DNA of 64,000 nucleotides, taken from positions 11,722,961 through 11,786,960 of the forward strand of contig OZ025245.1 in NCBI GenBank assembly GCA_964019155.1, in the 5' to 3' direction. Under the pieces are notes generated by a model. That model saw only the letters and a list, made by a program, of their open reading frames with translations, made no database searches and had not been told where the DNA came from. Positions 58,862 to 64,000 of this stretch are shown in pieces. Made by a program: the position numbers and the translations under genes. Every line of letters starts with the position of its first letter. The first letter of the stretch is position 1. The DNA is from Osedax fenrisi (Eukaryota; Annelida; Polychaeta; Sabellida; Siboglinidae).

Positions 58862-61673
58862 TCAATCAGGGTCGGGCTGCCGCCATTGTGCACTACGGCG
58901 CGTACTCTTGCGAAACTCATCATAGATCCATCTACCCTTTTCCAAAACTCGAACACTCATAATCATCCATACACGCTTAGACCACCCAATCGGTAAAAGC
59001 TCATCGTAACTCGTTTTCGATAAAGTCCCCCGCCAATTAAGAATACATGCACTGACTAATACATTACTCATACGGCTTTCGGCTTTAGCCCAAGACGTGA
59101 TGCACTCTTTCGAGTAGTAGTTTACCTTCTCGATGTGAGGATTCTCCAGAGAGTTTATTATCCGCCACAATCGAAACATCCACTACCCACACCACTCCCA
59201 AATCTGTCTTCCAGAAAACTAGATCTGGTTTTCTTAGGCCGACGATCGTTTTAATTCTTGGTTCGACCAGCACAGTGTATTCCTTCTTAACGAGTTCCTT
59301 TTCCAGATATTTCACAATTGAGTCGTGTCTTCGCAGTCTTGCATAATGTGTTTTTGAGCAGCTTTGTAAGATATGTCCTAACGTTTCTGTGCTGTTACAT
59401 GCATCACACCTGTTTGAGGATAGAGAATAATACCTTTTCATCCTAGATTTAGTTTGGCAGCTATTAAACTTCAGAGATAGAGCTCCGATGTAGGCATTAC
59501 CCCGCATCAGAGATGTCCCATCCACCATCCAACTGTTAACGAATCCGAGAATCGAAGCATCCTTCATACCACGGCCATCGTACTTAGATACCAATTCCTT
59601 ACCCCAAGCATATTTCACCATCTTCAGACTAGTACATTCAATTCCCGATCTTTCAATAACGGTTGACTTTCGTAGGTCAGTGGAGAGGGTAGTGAGAGCT
59701 TTAGTTACCGGGTCCGAAGAACCCAATAACCCAGCCCTCCTATTCCCACGGAGAATCGGAATTGTATCAGTGAAGCACTGAAACCCAAATCCCCCGTTGT
59801 CGTTACTAGCGTAAAAGAAACCCATAGGAACGTCTTTCGGTAAGTTTAGCCATCTTCTAACGAATCTCCGTACAAGGTAGTTTAATTTAATCCAGGTCTG
59901 TTTATACGAAACTCCTAACATCAGAAGGTGATTAAGAGAAGGTAATAAATTGTTTAGGAGCATGAAAATTCTCTGCTGAGGTTTGAGCGGAGCATTCGTC
60001 AGATTAACTAACGCTTGTTCCAACCTCTCGTATACGTTTTCACCTCTCAATTCCAGACCGATTTCTACACCCAAGTACTTGTACGTCTCATCAATTTCCA
60101 ATGCCTTGATACACTCACCGCTAGCCGTCTTAAGATAACTCTTAGGATCGCAAAACCATTTCCTGCGCTTTTGGCTGACCTTAATCGACATGGATGCCGA
60201 TTTAGACGAATTCAAGTTAAGCCCCGCTTCCATCATAGATGTTTCCACCCGTGACAATAACAGTGCCGCTCCTTCTTTCGTCTGAGCCAGGAGTACAAGA
60301 TCATCCGCGAACGCAAGACAGTTTAGTAACACACCTCCGACGGAGACCCCAATATCCTTGCCCAGATTCCTAAAAACATTGTCAATGACGCAATTAAAAA
60401 GTACTGGAGACATGGGGTCGCCCTGCCGTACACCTCTTCCAACCTTGATTAACCGAGAATGTTCCTTACCAATCCTTAGACGGGTACTTGAGCCCGAGTA
60501 GCAATCTGCGATATACTTTAGTAGCGGCCTAGGGACGCCACACTTCATCGCACACCTCACGATCTACTGATGAGTAACCGTGTCAAAAGCTTTAGCGACG
60601 TCCAAGAATATTACGTTAACATCCTTGAGTGATTGCTTCGAGTCCTCTAGTATTGCCTTCAATATAAAGAGGTTCTCAGCGATTCCGTCGAATTTTCTGA
60701 ATGCCTTTTGCCGGATGCTCAATCGTGACCATAGATCTAGTCGGTACGCTAAGATCTTATGGAAAAGCCTTCCAACCACTGAGCCCAATGTAATGGGTCG
60801 GAAGTCCTTCGGTTGTTCTGCGTGCGAAGTCTTTGGGATCAGTACCGTGGTACCCCTCTTAAATCTTAAAGGTGATATACCTACCAGCATGTAAAAGTTG
60901 AAACGAGTCGAGAGACGTTCTTTCGATAACGATTGGATCCCGGATTTCTTGATGCGATCTGGGCCAGGAGCCCCGTTGTACAGCCTACGCAAGGTTCGTT
61001 CTAATTCATCTTCGGTAATGGGTTTGACCATCTCATAAAGAGGGTCGCATTCATCGCCCCCAACTTCAATTCTACCATTAGATACGCCTTCGAGCAACGG
61101 AGCCCAGAAAGAAGTCTGTTCATCAAGCGAACTTAACGCAGATCCTTCCTGTACCATCTTCCATGATCCTGACACCACTTTACGAAAACAAGATTTCCGG
61201 TTTTTCTTATAGAGATTCTGAATTATCGCGTACTGCTGTATACGCAGCCCAGTTCTATTCACTCTATTAGAAGATCTCTTACATCGTCTCGATTTCTTCT
61301 TACTTAGCTTAACACCATTCTGTTCAACTGCTACTTTTACTGACACTTAGTCTTTTACCCTATTATTTTTGTTACGATGCGCCCTGTCAGGACTGGTTCC
61401 ATCAAAACCTCCCTTCGGGAAGATTGAGTCTAGATCCTGTTCGATGATGTCTCTTATATCAGTGGGCGGTGAACATTTCAAGTCCCATTCTCTAAGCCAA
61501 GATACTAGTCTAGGGTCTAGGTCGGCCTGAACTGAGCTGGATAAGATGACTTTCCGAAGGTCCTCATCCCACCCCACACCAATAGTATCGCATTCCTCCG
61601 AAGAGGAATTTGACAATTCTGATCTGTATTCGCATATAGTATCCATCTCTTGAGAAATGAGGCAGTTTTTCAA
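58862..61673 (-). pseudogene. R2-like ORF: RT and restriction-like endonuclease, broken
   Basis: From 61673 downward one frame is open except for TAA at 61347 and TAG at 60564. RT motifs: NGAPGPDRI, DFRPITLGSVVGRLFHKIL, VIFLDVAKAFDTVTH, VGRGVRQGDPMSPVLFN and LAFADDLVLLA (catalytic). After the thumb comes CDACNSTETLGHILQSCSKT (zinc knuckle), then the nuclease KPDLVFW and VVWVVDVSIV (PD..D type). A frame change near 59155 moves the end to 59179-58862, SLENPHIEKVNYYSKECITS, LNWRGTLSKTS and RVLEKGRWIYDEFRKST, the usual R2 C-terminus. The enzyme would nick its target and prime cDNA synthesis there. Three disruptions are visible, so it is inactive but recognisable throughout. Confidence 0.85.
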
Positions 61674-61714
61674 CTCATCCCGGAGAGCTCTGTAACCAGA
61701 GCTTTTCCGCTTAC

Positions 61715-62065
61715 CTAAATGCCATCGATGACATCGGTCCTATTCTCGATGACCTTAACCAGCTCTTGATTCACGAATGCCTTAGGATTTTTGCTGATTA
61801 TCTCCACTTCCAAGGTTGCCATCAACCTCATATCCTCACTCGTCCATCTTCTCCTTTTCTGGCTGGCGTTGATTTCCGCAGCACCTGACGAATGGATGTC
61901 CCTCGCATTCATTTTCCTCTTATGAAGCCCCAAGCCATTAGTAGAGGCAAACGGTTTCCTACAAATTTCGCATTCATACACGTCGCAGGCGGTTAGTCTG
62001 TCACCTACGGTTTTGGGAGCAATATGCGGTGCTCCTACCTGTTCAATATTGTTTTCTTTATCCAT
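61715..62065 (-). pseudogene. R2-like N-terminal DNA-binding part (zinc finger and Myb-like)
   Basis: 116 codons in a frame different from the RT part. YECEICRKPFASTNGLGLHK is the first half of a C2H2 finger with a second His a few residues on. KRRRWTSEDMRLMATLEVEI starts a Myb-like helix region. In R2 proteins these bind the target DNA. One finger is visible, as in single-finger R2 lineages. It ends at 61715, about 40 bp before the next frame begins, so a frame change separates it from the RT. Confidence 0.75.
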
Positions 62066-63409
62066 ATTGTTTTTGTGGGTCTTTCCCAGGCATACTACAT
62101 TTTACTAGTGAGTCAGCTAGGGATCCATCTTACCGATCCAGAATCCACACAGTTTTCGTTATCATTTTTCCATTTTTATTTTCCTTTTGTTAGTATGCTG
62201 GCCACATCCGAGGTCTTCATTATTGAAACAGTACAAAACAATGCGTGTATTAGCCTACTTGTCCGTACGTTAAATTTGAAGGTATCACCGAAAGTTTTAC
62301 CTAGCAACGTCACCGTGTCGCGAAGGATTCGTATTGGAGGACAATCCAATTAGAATCAACTCCGGCTTGATTGCACCAGAGCCTTCATTCAGTTCAGTTT
62401 TCACCTATCCAGCTACCACCACGAGGAGGCGAAGGTTGGATTTTCTAGCTATGCAATGATGAGCTAATCAAATCGAGGACATAAGGCTACCACACCTTAA
62501 TAGAGTCATGATAATCATAGTTGCTCCTGCCGTTACCCGTGCTTATTTAAACTTCTTCACTTTGACGTTCGAGCACTGGACAGAAATTACATCGCATAAT
62601 CCACCGATTATTCCCATAGGACAGACTATTCTAAGCCACACAACGTTTCTATAGACGACATCTGTATTTGCTGCCTCATTAGACTATTACCTTTCTTTGG
62701 TTTCAGGAGATTATATCTGATGTATAAACCCCTCCGCCAAGAGGACTGGTGATTAGTCGCTTGTAACATCAATACAGAGTCCATATAGTTTATTCTTGTC
62801 GTTACCAATGCTTATTCAACCCTCTTCACTTCGAAGTTCGAGCTTTGGACAGGAATCACATCGTATAGTCCCCGGGTTAGTGTATTACTAGATATCCGCT
62901 ATTCAGTTTATATCCCCTGGGCTAATAAGAACTGAGACGTAACACAATATAAAGGGGAGCAATCGTCACTTGATCCTGTATGAGTTCTTGATGCCACGAT
63001 AGACAGGGGTATCCAACAGATAACGCACTGCTTTCAACCATCCGTCTACGGTCTCTGTGGGCTTAAACATAAATCTGAAATACAGGGAGCGCGGGTAGCA
63101 ACTTTATCCTATATAAGGTCCTTGCCTCTATTCTATGCCAAGAACTATTAGATCTACCTATTTAGTAAAGAAGCATTGAAAGCATCAGAATACCTTCTAA
63201 CACCCTCTTTACAATAGAAATCCTGAGACGGGATCTAAATTCGTACACGATGACGTGACACATCTTAATCGTGTCATTCGAAAGACCTCGAACAAACAAT
63301 CACCCAGTTACCCAGGCGAGAATTTACATACCAGAATAAGACCCATCACGACACCACCAGTAGACAGCTTTAAAAGGGTCAGCCTTAGAGTACATAGCCA
63401 GTAGACAGC
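62066..63409 (-). other. R2-like leader with internal direct repeats
   Basis: No coding signal. A 75-bp block with CGTTACC..TGCTTATT, CTTCACTT.GA.GTTCGAGC and TGGACAG.AAT.ACATCG occurs at about 62531-62606 and about 62800-62876, 270 bp apart. CCAGTAGACAGC occurs at about 63358 and 63398, the second at the junction with the CR1-like RT. Repeats near the 5' end are common in R2-type elements. Confidence 0.5.
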
Positions 63410-64000
63410 CTTGTGTTACTTGACCTATCCAGTGCCTTTGACACTCTAAATCATGACATTCTTGCTTTACGACTCAATGAAATCGGTATTCATGGTCAAG
63501 TTCACAGCTGGTTTATGTCATTCTTTTCCTTAAGGTCCTCTTCAGTGAAAATTAACTCATCCTTCTCTACCCCGTTTATCAGCACTCATGGTGTTCCACA
63601 AGGCTCCGTGCTTGGTCCTTTACTTTTTATTATTTATATTTTACCCATACAATCCATATTTCGTAAATATCCTTACATCCACTACCATCTCTTTGCAGAT
63701 GATCTACAAATTTATACTTCTTTTCCCATTTCCTGTGACTCCAACTCAATTCAACTGTCTATTTTTAACTGCCTCACAGAACTTACTTACTGGTTTTCCC
63801 ATAATTCCCTATCACTTAACATGACCAAAACTGACACCATAATTATCTCCAGACCTACCTACCCCCTAATCATCACCCACCCCTTTCTACTAGCTCTCCC
63901 TACATCACAATCCATAACAACTCTTGGTTTCACCGTCAACTCCCACCTAGATTACTCTGACCACATATCTATAATGATTAGAAAATCACGTAATAAATTG
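63410..64000 (+). pseudogene. CR1-like RT, continued after the nested insertion (open at window end)
   Basis: One frame is open from CTT at 63410 to the last base. Motifs: LVLLDLSSAFDTLNHDIL (first catalytic Asp), FISTHGVPQGSVLGPLLFII, YHLFADDLQIYTSF (catalytic Asp-Asp), NSLSLNMTKTDTIIIS and ITTLGFTVNSHLDYSDHI. It completes the palm domain whose N-terminal part lies before 58619. The C-terminus lies beyond the window. There is no stop in this part; the disruption is the insertion itself plus the earlier A-run shift. Confidence 0.85.

Larger units (their letters stand above)
58620..63409 (-). mobile_element. R2-like non-LTR retrotransposon nested in the CR1-like element
   Basis: About 4.8 kb on the minus strand: a zinc finger and Myb-like region, RT, a C-H-C knuckle and a restriction-like endonuclease, the R2-clade layout. 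It splits the RT of the plus-strand CR1-like element. Neither flank is 28S rDNA. There is a leader of about 1.3 kb upstream of the first coding signal (62065-63409) and about 240 bp after the last. Broken by stops and frame changes. Confidence 0.8.

Noticed and set aside
58790..58996. 68-residue plus-strand frame
   Set aside because: Opposite strand of the R2-like C-terminus; no independent support.
63588..63824. 78-residue frame near the right end
   Set aside because: It is an alternative frame of the CR1-like RT, whose true frame (VPQGS and FADD boxes) is open through the same bases.

Overview
The window is AT-rich eukaryotic DNA, almost certainly from an invertebrate animal. It has short spliced introns with GT..AG borders, many (AT)n, (ATT)n and (CATA)n microsatellites and minisatellites, and animal-type mobile elements: CR1/jockey-like and R2-like non-LTR retrotransposons, a Ty3/Gypsy element, Helitrons and an EnSpm/CACTA-like transposase. 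The phylum cannot be fixed from sequence alone. There is no rRNA, tRNA, CRISPR array, bacterial operon or convincing host housekeeping gene. Nearly every coding signal belongs to a mobile element.

Layout. 1-3.3 kb: gene-free AT-rich DNA with a small fold-back element at 2.57-2.73 kb. 3.3-11.1 kb: a retrotransposon remnant, then a candidate two-gene DNA element. It comprises a frameshifted Tnp2/EnSpm-like transposase (3.9-6.2 kb), a 126-bp minisatellite, a nine-exon gene resembling the SAMD3-like family (6.9-9.1 kb, with a tandemly triplicated small exon) and long minisatellite arrays to about 11 kb. 11.1-21.2 kb: three decayed non-LTR retrotransposon pieces among minisatellites, microsatellites and hairpins. 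21.26-27.10 kb: two Helitrons joined head to tail with no base between them, inside an (AT)n tract. 27.8-31.7 kb: a near-complete but broken CR1/jockey-like element ending in about 790 bp of almost pure (ATT)n. 32-38 kb: a roughly 65-bp satellite, unrecognised DNA and an orphan 208-residue ORF with one membrane segment (36.1-36.8 kb). 38.18-42.79 kb: a Ty3/Gypsy element on the minus strand with two identical 219-bp LTRs, a 5-bp target duplication, primer site and polypurine tract, but broken gag-pol. 43-54.9 kb: decayed retrotransposon pieces, fold-back elements, a GC-richer minisatellite and a likely solo LTR. 55.7-64 kb: a CR1-like element with a PHD-like ORF1 and an endonuclease/RT ORF2. 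It is split by an R2-like element in the opposite direction (about 58.6-63.4 kb), and its RT resumes at 63.41 kb and runs off the window.

The most interesting points are: the tandem Helitron dimer; the Tnp2-like plus SAMD3-like pair with its triplicated phase-2 exon; the UGA-CUA junction that keeps CR1 ORF1 and ORF2 in one frame; an R2-clade element nested in another retrotransposon instead of 28S rDNA; identical LTRs around a broken Gypsy polyprotein; the giant (ATT)n tail; and the orphan 208-residue ORF. All identifications rest on motifs read by eye. No database search was possible.
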